Below, piece after piece: positions 32,792 through 39,526 of a stretch of 39,526 nucleotides of DNA. The stretch comes from Candidatus Magasanikbacteria bacterium CG1_02_41_34 (GTDB lineage Bacteria; Patescibacteriota; Patescibacteriia; Magasanikbacterales; UBA922). The notes below the pieces were generated by a model. That model made no database searches and was not told where the DNA came from. It worked only from the letters and a program-made list of their open reading frames with translations. The stretch spans positions 1-39,526 of the forward strand of contig MNVD01000010.1 of the NCBI GenBank assembly GCA_001871445.1, given 5' to 3'. How positions within the stretch are numbered: the stretch's first letter is position 1; each line of letters begins with the position of its first letter. The position numbers and the translations under genes were made by a program.

Positions 32792-34840
32792 TTATTTCTT
32801 TTCTAGTACGCCACCCCACTCAACAACCGTAAATCCTTTTCGTTCAAATCCTCTGAGTAAAAGGGGTTCAACTTTTTTATACGTATCAAGCGATTTGAAA
32901 TTCATAAACACACGGAGCACACTGTCTGGTCGTGGTGTGATCGTAAGTGGGGCTGAAAATTCAAACGCACTCTGATTTGCAAACGTCACAAAGACATATG
33001 GCTTTTCTTGCATCTTTGGCAGCCAGAATTCGAGGAAGTCTTTTGTTTCTTGTTTGTTCAGTCCTGTCTTTGCCAAGAGATCTGTCATTTCTTGTTCAAG
33101 TGTATCACGCGAAAAAACAAATCCTTTGTCAGAAAATCCAAATCCATCAGCATGCCCTTCCCAAAAGAGATATGGATATGATGCCTTATCAGAATAGGAA
33201 TAGAGTTTCCCTTCTGGCGTTGCATTCACAAACCACCCACTCTCAGGATAGACAGGATCTGTGTAGGTAAAGCCACCGTTTGGTGCGACTTGTACGTTTA
33301 CATCCATGGCTTTTTCTGGATAGAGATAGATGACAGGCTTGCCACATTCTGCAAGTGATTGATATTCAGATTTAAAATACACACGCCAACGATCCTTGTG
33401 ATCTTTCCAAAAAACGACTGGATCATTCGCAAAAAATTCTGCAAGCCTCATTTTTTCCGGCACTTTTTGTTCCTCGCCAAACGGTACGTCTGGATGTGCA
33501 ACCATGTATGCAGCTTGTCCGCCAAATACAAATAGTTCCTTATACATTTGATTTTCTTCTGGATTTTTCATAGTGAATACACCATCACCATTTTTTGCTG
33601 TACCAACTTTTTCAAGATTTACTTCATCAAACCAAGGTTTATTGCTCACGACATTTGTACCTGGTTCAATGCCAGCATTACACCCACCTGTGATAATATC
33701 ACCACCAAGAAGATACATATTGTTACTCTGAGAAAAATCCTTATTCCACGTCACATCGGTTGTATATCCGAGACCATACATTTGTTTTTCTTGTGCATCA
33801 TCAGGCTTCTTCAAAAATGATGGTAACAACTCGTATTCTTGTACAGAACCATCTTTCAATATAATTCGATACGCTCCATCAACAAAATATACATCAGTAC
33901 CATCATCCATAGTGAATTCTCTTGCACTCGTCGGATACCCCATCAAAATATTGCCTGTTACAATATTGGCAATACCGCCTGCATTATTCGGTGCACCATA
34001 ATACGAGAAAGCATTTCTATTCTCAGCATATGCACCAGTATGAAACAGCATTTCATCGGTTCCTGGAATAGCTATTTCTTCTGGGTAAGAGATATCAGAA
34101 CGATATGTGACAATACCTCCAAGATATGTAGAAATATCTACAACAAAATTTGGAATACCATAAAATTGCTGTGTATCTTCCTGTAAAACAATAAACTTAT
34201 GCAGAGTTTCCACATATACAACATACTGCGACTCAACACCGACGCCCATTCCAGCTACAGGGTAGGAAAAGAGATATACTGATTCTCCCTGCAATTGATT
34301 TGGAGCATGTACAGTTCCAAGTTTGTACAAAAAGAGACTATATACCTTGGCATCATCGCCTGTAATATTTTCTTGTGTAACGGTTGTCGCAAACGCCAAT
34401 GTATCTAAGGAATAGTTTGAATTTATCTCAGTCAACAATCTTTCCTTTATCGCGTCAGGAACTTCCATAGCATGTGAAAACCAATCGACACGAATAGGAT
34501 CCGAAGCAAACATATTTGAATAATCTTTTGGTGCCTCCTCCGTCATACGAACAAACTGTCCAAATGCATCCTCTCCTTTTTCAAAAACCTCGCCATCAAT
34601 CATGTCAGGCGTGGTACTTGCCTGATCGTTGAGTACCGTAGTATCTCCTTGTACAGTACCAACTTGCACAGGCTGATATCGTGATATATTGTAATATACC
34701 AAAAAAACATATCCCAATACAGCGACCAGCAAACCTCCGCCTAAAATACTCATCACAACAATACCCCAAGTTGGCATTCCCTTTTTTTTAGACAGCGGAT
34801 TTTGAGTAGACGTTACTATCGGTTGAATTTCTTCATTCAT
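32792..34840 (-). CDS. Membrane-anchored extracellular protein, function unknown
   Basis: 682 residues. A short cytoplasmic start and one membrane helix (about 27-50, WGIVVMSILGGGLLVAVLGYVFLVYY) place the remaining ~630 residues outside the membrane. The C-terminal ~190 residues begin at CGKPVIYLYPEKAMDVNVQV and continue GWFVNATPEGKLYSYS and YPYLFWEG, a motif set I have seen in uncharacterised secreted proteins but cannot name. The middle part is rich in Tyr, Gly and Asp and may be beta-rich. No catalytic motif is seen. Its ATG overlaps the Memo-CapA stop by 4 bp, so the two are translated together and probably work at the cell surface. Confidence 0.8.
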   Translation of the reverse strand: MNEEIQPIVTSTQNPLSKKKGMPTWGIVVMSILGGGLLVAVLGYVFLVYYNISRYQPVQVGTVQGDTTVLNDQASTTPDMIDGEVFEKGEDAFGQFVRMTEEAPKDYSNMFASDPIRVDWFSHAMEVPDAIKERLLTEINSNYSLDTLAFATTVTQENITGDDAKVYSLFLYKLGTVHAPNQLQGESVYLFSYPVAGMGVGVESQYVVYVETLHKFIVLQEDTQQFYGIPNFVVDISTYLGGIVTYRSDISYPEEIAIPGTDEMLFHTGAYAENRNAFSYYGAPNNAGGIANIVTGNILMGYPTSAREFTMDDGTDVYFVDGAYRIILKDGSVQEYELLPSFLKKPDDAQEKQMYGLGYTTDVTWNKDFSQSNNMYLLGGDIITGGCNAGIEPGTNVVSNKPWFDEVNLEKVGTAKNGDGVFTMKNPEENQMYKELFVFGGQAAYMVAHPDVPFGEEQKVPEKMRLAEFFANDPVVFWKDHKDRWRVYFKSEYQSLAECGKPVIYLYPEKAMDVNVQVAPNGGFTYTDPVYPESGWFVNATPEGKLYSYSDKASYPYLFWEGHADGFGFSDKGFVFSRDTLEQEMTDLLAKTGLNKQETKDFLEFWLPKMQEKPYVFVTFANQSAFEFSAPLTITPRPDSVLRVFMNFKSLDTYKKVEPLLLRGFERKGFTVVEWGGVLEKK

Positions 34841-36687
34841 AGAGCAGATAAAAAAGGAATAAAGAGATGATTTTTCTTATCTAGAGTATATGACCCAAGC
34901 CGGCTTCTGTCAACAAATTTTGCTAAAAATACGTCTTCTTCTCTTGGTGTCATTTGCCTCAAAACGCTTTGTTCTGAAACGATCGGAAAAAGGTACAATG
35001 AGATGCCATCATCATGAAAGACTGTTCCAACAGCAAGTTCTTGCTGAGTAGGAATGGAAAAATACTGATCAAATATAAAATTTCCAAGCGAATAAAAAAT
35101 TGGTCTGTTGTTGTATATTTCCATTTCTTGCACCACATGAGGATGGTGTCCAATAATAAGATCAACACCATGATCAATAAATGTATGTGCAAGATATTGT
35201 TGCCTTGGGTATGAAGATTCTTGATACTCCACTCCCCAATGAATATTCAATACAACAACATCACTTTGTTCTTTTGCCTCTTCAACCAATGCAATAGCGG
35301 TTGCTTCATTGAGTGAATTGAACGTATCATTGAATCCCAAAAATGCAATCGTCTTGCCATGAATTTCTTTGTAGAACAATGAACTTGATGAAACAACGTA
35401 TGCATCCCCATAAAAATCTATACCAGAATGTTTCAACACTTGTTCTGTTTCAGGAACACCAGCCCTGCCCATGTCGAGCATATGATTGTTTGCAAGCGTG
35501 ACCATATTGAATCCGTAGGAACGCAATTGAGGCGCAAGCCGTGGATCAAATCTGAATGCTATTTCTTTTGACGTTTCTATTCTCTTTTGGACAAACGGTC
35601 CTTCGAGATTTCCAGAAATAATATCAATGCCTCTAAAAAATCTTCCTTCATTGCCTGCCAACGTATCAAGCACCAGAGAAAGCCCTGTACTGCCCATCTT
35701 TAGGGCAACCGATCTATCGAGCATGATATCCCCTACTGACAACAACGACACGGTCTTTGTTTCAACCGGTTTTCCAGATACAAAGTATGGCGTGTAATAG
35801 CTCGTAATATTTTGTGCATTAGGATCTCCAACAAGTTCTGCAGCATTGAGAGATGTTTCATACGCAACTTTTTGCGTACCATACAATTCCATGAGTGTCA
35901 TAACTAGTCGGACACTCGGTGGCGAATCTATTTCAAGCGAATCTAGTCGTGCAAAATTAAACGAACGAATAATGTCCGTTGTCCGTTCATCATGAAAGCT
36001 TGCAACAGGAGATGTCTGGTAATGCGAAAAATCTACCGAAGAAACAATGACTGCATCTTTTGGAAGCACATCTTCCAGAAGTTGGGCAAGCGAGGTAATA
36101 TCTGCTTCTGTCATGTCTACTTTCAATGTGAGAGGGATTACATGTACCTGTGGCAGTGATTTTGCAATAAACGGCATGATACCGTAAATACCATGTTCTT
36201 CTGAAAGCACATCTTCTCGTATAGTAATAGTACTAGTTGTTGACATTTTTTTTACAAGTGCAACATCGGCATACACTTTTCCATACGGCGTGTTCCAAGT
36301 GGCGGAGGCGGTAGAAACAGCACTATTCCCTCGAGAAAAATGATCCGGAGAAATAAGAACAATGGTCGAAGGATGTTGTTTTTTTAATGATTCGAAAAAC
36401 TGTGCAACGAGATATCCTCCAAGCAAATGATGTGGCACAATACCGCCTTTTATTTTCTCGGTTACTTCTACCGGTGAGAGCGCTGCTCTCGTATAAAAAG
36501 AATCATATAATGCGATATCCCACGGTGCGGAAGTTAACATGTTTTGCGAATCATCATTTTTAGTATGATACACAATGAATGGAACAACGGATGTTATATC
36601 GGTGAAAAGAAATGCAAAACAAACAGAAAGCACTGACAAAACAATGATACCAAAAAATAATGTGCTGTAGACGACAATTTTTTTCAT
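34837..36687 (-). CDS. Memo-like domain fused to a CapA-type (PGA_cap) phosphoesterase-like domain
   Basis: 616 residues. One N-terminal membrane helix (about 5-28) is followed by a Memo/AmmeMemoRadiSam protein B domain (about 75-290): GGIVPHHLLGG, STIVLISPDHFSRG, WNTPYGKVYAD, SEEHGIYGIMPFI and VSSVDFSHYQ, which keep the His/Asp residues of the class III dioxygenase-like pocket. Then a CapA domain (about 315-560): LLSVGDIMLDRSV, ISGNLEGPF, TLANNHMLDMG, NIHWGVEYQ, IIGHHPHVVQ and SLGNFIFDQ, a metallophosphatase-like fold linked to poly-gamma-glutamate capsule genes. The ATG at 36687 is used; a TTG six bases upstream is possible. Likely an exoplasmic enzyme; reaction unknown. Confidence 0.88.
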   Translation of the reverse strand: MKKIVVYSTLFFGIIVLSVLSVCFAFLFTDITSVVPFIVYHTKNDDSQNMLTSAPWDIALYDSFYTRAALSPVEVTEKIKGGIVPHHLLGGYLVAQFFESLKKQHPSTIVLISPDHFSRGNSAVSTASATWNTPYGKVYADVALVKKMSTTSTITIREDVLSEEHGIYGIMPFIAKSLPQVHVIPLTLKVDMTEADITSLAQLLEDVLPKDAVIVSSVDFSHYQTSPVASFHDERTTDIIRSFNFARLDSLEIDSPPSVRLVMTLMELYGTQKVAYETSLNAAELVGDPNAQNITSYYTPYFVSGKPVETKTVSLLSVGDIMLDRSVALKMGSTGLSLVLDTLAGNEGRFFRGIDIISGNLEGPFVQKRIETSKEIAFRFDPRLAPQLRSYGFNMVTLANNHMLDMGRAGVPETEQVLKHSGIDFYGDAYVVSSSSLFYKEIHGKTIAFLGFNDTFNSLNEATAIALVEEAKEQSDVVVLNIHWGVEYQESSYPRQQYLAHTFIDHGVDLIIGHHPHVVQEMEIYNNRPIFYSLGNFIFDQYFSIPTQQELAVGTVFHDDGISLYLFPIVSEQSVLRQMTPREEDVFLAKFVDRSRLGSYTLDKKNHLFIPFLSAL

Positions 36688-36729
36688 GAACAATAAATAT
36701 ATTCTCGCTTCAATACAACATCGGTATTG

Positions 36730-37272
36730 CTATGACGCACTCTGCAACTTTCCTAAAATATCAATTGTTGATTTCAATTGTGTGATAGCGTCGGGAAGAA
36801 GTGGAAGTAAAATTTCTGCGCTATGCAAAGTATATGGCACGACGACTGACGCACTCACCCATCCCATAAAGATGTCACCGACAGGAAACTTATCAATAAA
36901 ATAAAATATCAATCCAAGTGTGATCATCCCTTCAAAAAAACCAAGGACCAGTCCAAGAAATCTATTAATGGACCCGATGAACGGCAAACTGCTCAAAGGA
37001 TGAAAGAAACGTTCAATCAGCCAAAAGAGAAATCCTATCACTCTGTTTGCAACCACAAACACGATGGTCAACGCAATAACATTGCTAAGATTGTCACTCC
37101 ATCCGGTAATATGCGTAATCCATGTCGCAAGCCACAGATAGTACCGACTGGATACATACGCCCCGACAACAGTACCCAAAAGCGATCCGAGTGTATGAAT
37201 AAATCCAAACCAAATGCCAAACATGGCAAATACGGCAATGATGATAAGGAGAACAATATCAAACAGGCCCAT
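36730..37272 (-). CDS. CvpA-family membrane protein
   Basis: 180 residues with four to five membrane helices: GLFDIVLLIIIAVFAMFGIWFGFIHTLGSLLGTVVGAYVSSRYY, IVFVVANRVIGFLFWLIERFF, and INRFLGLVLGFFEGMITLGLIFYFI. The pattern GxxxG..R with the LNRxLG-like turn matches CvpA (colicin V production) proteins, which have been linked to envelope stress tolerance. The ATG at 37272 starts directly before helix 1. The preceding -10 (TATAAT) lies 9 nt before the ATG, so the message is nearly leaderless. Confidence 0.85.
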   Translation of the reverse strand: MGLFDIVLLIIIAVFAMFGIWFGFIHTLGSLLGTVVGAYVSSRYYLWLATWITHITGWSDNLSNVIALTIVFVVANRVIGFLFWLIERFFHPLSSLPFIGSINRFLGLVLGFFEGMITLGLIFYFIDKFPVGDIFMGWVSASVVVPYTLHSAEILLPLLPDAITQLKSTIDILGKLQSAS

Positions 37273-37281
37273 AGAGTAAAA

Positions 37282-37319
37282 ATTATATACTTGAAAAAAA
37301 GGTGAATTTTTGCTATGCT
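37282..37319. promoter_or_regulatory. Back-to-back promoters of cvpA and the ATP-grasp gene
   Basis: Plus strand: TTGAAA (37291-37296), 17 nt, TATGCT (37314-37319), 8 nt before the ATG at 37328. Minus strand: TATAAT (37287-37282), 9 nt before the ATG at 37272, without a clear -35. The two promoters sit side by side, and both messages would be nearly leaderless. Confidence 0.6.
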
Positions 37320-37327
37320 TGGTCAAT

Positions 37328-38539
37328 ATGAATGACAGTCTACAAACACCAATCATCTACATCGCTCGAGATATCGAACGAGCACTTGGTTTGCCAAAAA
37401 ATACTGTTAACTATGCCATTATCTCAAATAATAGCACTTTTGCCAAAGATACTGTGCACAGTTACAACGTTACCCTTGTAGAAAGTGATAAAACACTCAG
37501 TACACAAGAGCTGTTACACAACGCAACGATTGAAGAAGGAACACATATTCTTGTTTTCAAAAATACTACAGCGATCGAACGAGTCGCAACAGAAAAAAAA
37601 CTTAAGTTATTAAATCCTCCGGCAATACTGGCAGGAAAGATAGAAGAAAAAATATCTCAGATTGCATGGCTTGGCGAGCTGAGCAAATTTTTGCCAAAAC
37701 ATGATATCAAGACATGCAAAGAACTAACATTTGATACAACACCCTACATTGTACAGTTCAACCATGCACACAGCGGTGAAGGAACACGATTGATTACAAA
37801 AGAAGATGATATTACAGATCTCAAAAAAAACTTTCCTGAACGACCTGTTCGCGTCACTCAGTTTATCGAGGGACCAGGCTACACAGTCAACGCTGTTGTA
37901 CATACTGGAGGTATCCTTGTCAGTAGCCCGAGCTATCAGATCACCGGTCTTCCCCCTTTTACCGACAATCAGTTTACTACTATTGGAAATGACTGGGGTG
38001 CTGCACATACCATGCTTTCTGATAAACAAAAAGAAACCATTCAAAAAATGACAGAAAAGATTGGAGAAAAAATGAGACTTGATGGCTGGAAAGGATTGTT
38101 TGGCATAGATATCGTTGTGGAAGAAAAAACAGGCACTGTATATTTGATAGAAATTAACGCACGCCAGCCGGCTTCTACAACGTTTGAAAGCAGTATTCAA
38201 TATACAAATATTCAAAAAAACAAAGAACATGTATTGTCTACATTCCAGGCACATATACGAGCATTACTTGGAGAGAATCTTTCTGAGTATACACTTGCAC
38301 GCGTTACTTCTGGCTCACAAATTTTGCAACGCCTCACGAAGGATATTGAAGATGTATCTGATAGCCAAGTAAAAGCAATTCGTGAGCTTGATTGTAATGT
38401 TATAGAATATGACGAAAAAAAACCTGGAGCTGAATTACTTCGTATTCAATCCATAAAATCATTTATCAAAAATCACAACGTATTTACAGAAAAAGCATTT
38501 CACATTGTACACATCCTACATAAAAAACTTTATGAATAG
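37328..38539 (+). CDS. ATP-grasp domain ligase
   Basis: 403 residues. The ATP-grasp fold is seen as PYIVQFNHAHSGEGTRLI (ATP-lid lysine position replaced by a short VQF strand), FIEGPGYTVNAVVHTGGI, and the metal-binding end GLFGIDIVVEEKTGTVYLIEINARQPAST (Glu/Asn pair). Such enzymes join a carboxylate to an amine or thiol through an acyl phosphate; substrates may be peptides or amino acids. The ATG at 37328 follows the promoter closely. Its last codons overlap the start of the peptidase-like gene by 8 bp, which suggests that the two act in one pathway. Confidence 0.82.
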   Translation: MNDSLQTPIIYIARDIERALGLPKNTVNYAIISNNSTFAKDTVHSYNVTLVESDKTLSTQELLHNATIEEGTHILVFKNTTAIERVATEKKLKLLNPPAILAGKIEEKISQIAWLGELSKFLPKHDIKTCKELTFDTTPYIVQFNHAHSGEGTRLITKEDDITDLKKNFPERPVRVTQFIEGPGYTVNAVVHTGGILVSSPSYQITGLPPFTDNQFTTIGNDWGAAHTMLSDKQKETIQKMTEKIGEKMRLDGWKGLFGIDIVVEEKTGTVYLIEINARQPASTTFESSIQYTNIQKNKEHVLSTFQAHIRALLGENLSEYTLARVTSGSQILQRLTKDIEDVSDSQVKAIRELDCNVIEYDEKKPGAELLRIQSIKSFIKNHNVFTEKAFHIVHILHKKLYE

Positions 38540-39266
38540 TACACTTTCACAATCATCATTAGCTATTATCAAAGCATACGAAACACTTACATTCGGAAAG
38601 AGTGAAATTGTCTGTCCATATTATAATAATAAACGCCAAAAAGTACGTGGGGCACTTCGTGTGCTCATAGGAAAAGGATCACCAAAAGAAATTACTGAGG
38701 AGGCAACAATCATGGCCCTTCGTAAACATATCGATCTGCGTACAACAAATGCTAAAACGATTACACAATTTCTTGTTGATAACAATCTTGGAATAGACTG
38801 CTCGGGTTTTGTCTATCATGTTCTCGATGCTGAGACGAAAGCAACAAAAGGGAAACATTTGAAATCAGCTCTTTCATTTCCACTTGTTTCATCCCCTATT
38901 AGAAAACTGCTCACAAAACTTCGTCCAGTAGAAAATATCAATGTCAAAACACTAGCGCATAAAAAAAATTCTTCTCTTATTGCACTTTCAGATATTAAAG
39001 CTGGAGATTTCATCACAATGATTGGGAGCAAGAAAATTGGAAATCCTGACCATATACTTTTGGTAACGTCTACGGACAAAAATACAATACATCTTGTCCA
39101 CTCATATAAACTTCCGAAGGATGGAAAATATAATCATGGGATAAAACATTGTACAATAACTCTGTATGATCCAAAGAAATCCCTTGTTGAGCAAGATTGG
39201 AATGATACAGAGATGAGTAATGTAGTGAAAGAAGCTGAAATTTTGGAAATGAGGAGATTACACTAA
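38532..39266 (+). CDS. Papain-like cysteine peptidase/amidase (NlpC/P60-like)
   Basis: 244 residues. The nucleophile motif GIDCSGFVYHVLD (Cys ~88) and, after an insertion, NPDHILLVTS with the likely catalytic His (~178) followed by IHLVHSYK match the NlpC/P60-CHAP group. There is no signal peptide or membrane helix, so it probably acts in the cytoplasm, unlike wall hydrolases. It overlaps the ATP-grasp gene by 8 bp (start at 38532, ATGAATAG). Such ligase-peptidase pairs are known in amide-bond-forming and modifying systems; the product here is not evident. Confidence 0.8.
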   Translation: MNSTLSQSSLAIIKAYETLTFGKSEIVCPYYNNKRQKVRGALRVLIGKGSPKEITEEATIMALRKHIDLRTTNAKTITQFLVDNNLGIDCSGFVYHVLDAETKATKGKHLKSALSFPLVSSPIRKLLTKLRPVENINVKTLAHKKNSSLIALSDIKAGDFITMIGSKKIGNPDHILLVTSTDKNTIHLVHSYKLPKDGKYNHGIKHCTITLYDPKKSLVEQDWNDTEMSNVVKEAEILEMRRLH

Positions 39267-39279
39267 TTAATAATGAATT

Positions 39280-39302
39280 ACCCCGCAGCAAGCTGACGGG
39301 GT
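39280..39302. mobile_element. Right-end hairpin of an IS200-type element
   Basis: CCCCGCAGC (39281-39289), loop AA and GCTG-A-CGGGG (39292-39301) form a stem with one bulged A. IS200/IS605 ends carry such subterminal imperfect hairpins, recognised by TnpA in single-stranded form. It lies 9 bp beyond the transposase stop, with AATTA upstream that may be part of the end. Confidence 0.65.
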
Positions 39303-39310
39303 CTCATCAC

Positions 39311-39526
39311 TTACATAAGTAGTTTAAGCTGCTTTTCACGATGTATCTCTTGATACGTTTTTCCTTGGTTTTTTACGTAATTCTTTATTACGGTCTCGTT
39401 TGCATAGGCGCCCACCGTATTCAAATAGTAACTACTACTCCAAAATGTTCCTCCCCACAACATCGTCTTTACGCCTGGGTGTTTTCTAAATATCTCTCGT
39501 GCTGTGATACTTTTTGTTATTTGTGC
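39311..39526 (-). CDS. tnpA: IS200-type transposase TnpA, C-terminal part (cut by window edge)
   Basis: Reading the minus strand from the window end gives 71 residues that finish at the TAA at 39311-39313: SITAREIFRKHPGVK, LWGGTFWSSSYYLNTVG and the last helix NETVIKNYVKNQGKTYQ with the candidate catalytic tyrosine (Y1 family). The HUH part lies outside the window. These single-strand transposases act as dimers and excise through end hairpins. The reading frame is open and undamaged here, so the element may be active. Confidence 0.88.
   Translation of the reverse strand, partial: AQITKSITAREIFRKHPGVKTMLWGGTFWSSSYYLNTVGAYANETVIKNYVKNQGKTYQEIHREKQLKLLM

Noticed and set aside
37724-38254. 176-codon frame on the minus strand opposite the ATP-grasp gene
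   Set aside because: Antisense to a gene with a good promoter and a recognised fold; its translation is Cys/Phe-rich without motifs.

Overview
The window looks like a chromosomal segment of a Candidate Phyla Radiation bacterium (Patescibacteria, most likely Parcubacteria-like). This is an inference from style: an AT-rich genome with tightly packed, 1-4 bp overlapping genes, a short ProRS, DUF5671 and MtN3/SemiSWEET membrane proteins, a large glycan and cell-shape gene content, and almost no Shine-Dalgarno sequences. TGA and TAG are both used as stops, so the code is standard. No rRNA, confirmed tRNA or CRISPR array was seen.

Layout from left to right. 1-3.1 kb (minus): the 5' end of serS, an ITPase-Nudix fusion, a RibL/TagD-like nucleotidyltransferase and lysS. 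3.2-3.85 kb (plus): GC-rich cassette A, with one 124-codon gene, its own consensus promoter, a structured leader, a strong SD and a double hairpin at the 3' end. 3.85-14.3 kb (minus): greA, then a long run uvrD-nuclease > membrane methyltransferase > DUF721/DciA-like > small membrane protein > proS > mreB > mreC > mreD > mrdA. 14.4-17.7 kb (plus): def, fmt, a structured intergenic element, SemiSWEET and an O-antigen ligase/polymerase-like protein. 17.7-21 kb (minus): flippase > GT4 > GT2, converging on the ligase with a 35-bp overlap. 21.1-22.9 kb (minus): a DUF5671-pseudopilin-like protein, an FMN reductase and a 50-residue cysteine-rich protein with its own promoter and terminator. 22.9-30.8 kb (minus): a complete F1Fo ATP synthase operon (atpZ/I-B-E-F-H-A-G-D-C) carrying a cyclophilin lipoprotein and an unknown 104-aa gene between atpD and atpC. 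30.9-31.8 kb: tatD. 31.9-32.8 kb: GC-rich cassette B (a Tat-signal-like protein, minus) with REP-like palindromes. 32.8-37.3 kb (minus): cvpA, a Memo-CapA fusion and a membrane-anchored 682-aa surface protein. 37.3-39.3 kb (plus): an ATP-grasp ligase overlapping a papain-like (NlpC/P60-type) gene. The window ends in the 3' part of an IS200-type transposase with its right-end hairpin.

How the genes fit together: cell-wall elongation (mreBCD-mrdA), protein initiation and maturation (def, fmt, aminoacyl-tRNA synthetases), surface polysaccharide assembly (flippase, two glycosyltransferases, ligase) and energy conservation (atp) dominate. The points most worth a second look are: the two GC-rich cassettes that share one architecture unlike the host genes; the c subunit with a two-carboxylate, Na+-type ion site together with a FAM173-like methyltransferase of the family that methylates c-subunit lysines in mitochondria; the cysteine-rich microprotein; and the Memo-CapA and Ham1-Nudix fusions.
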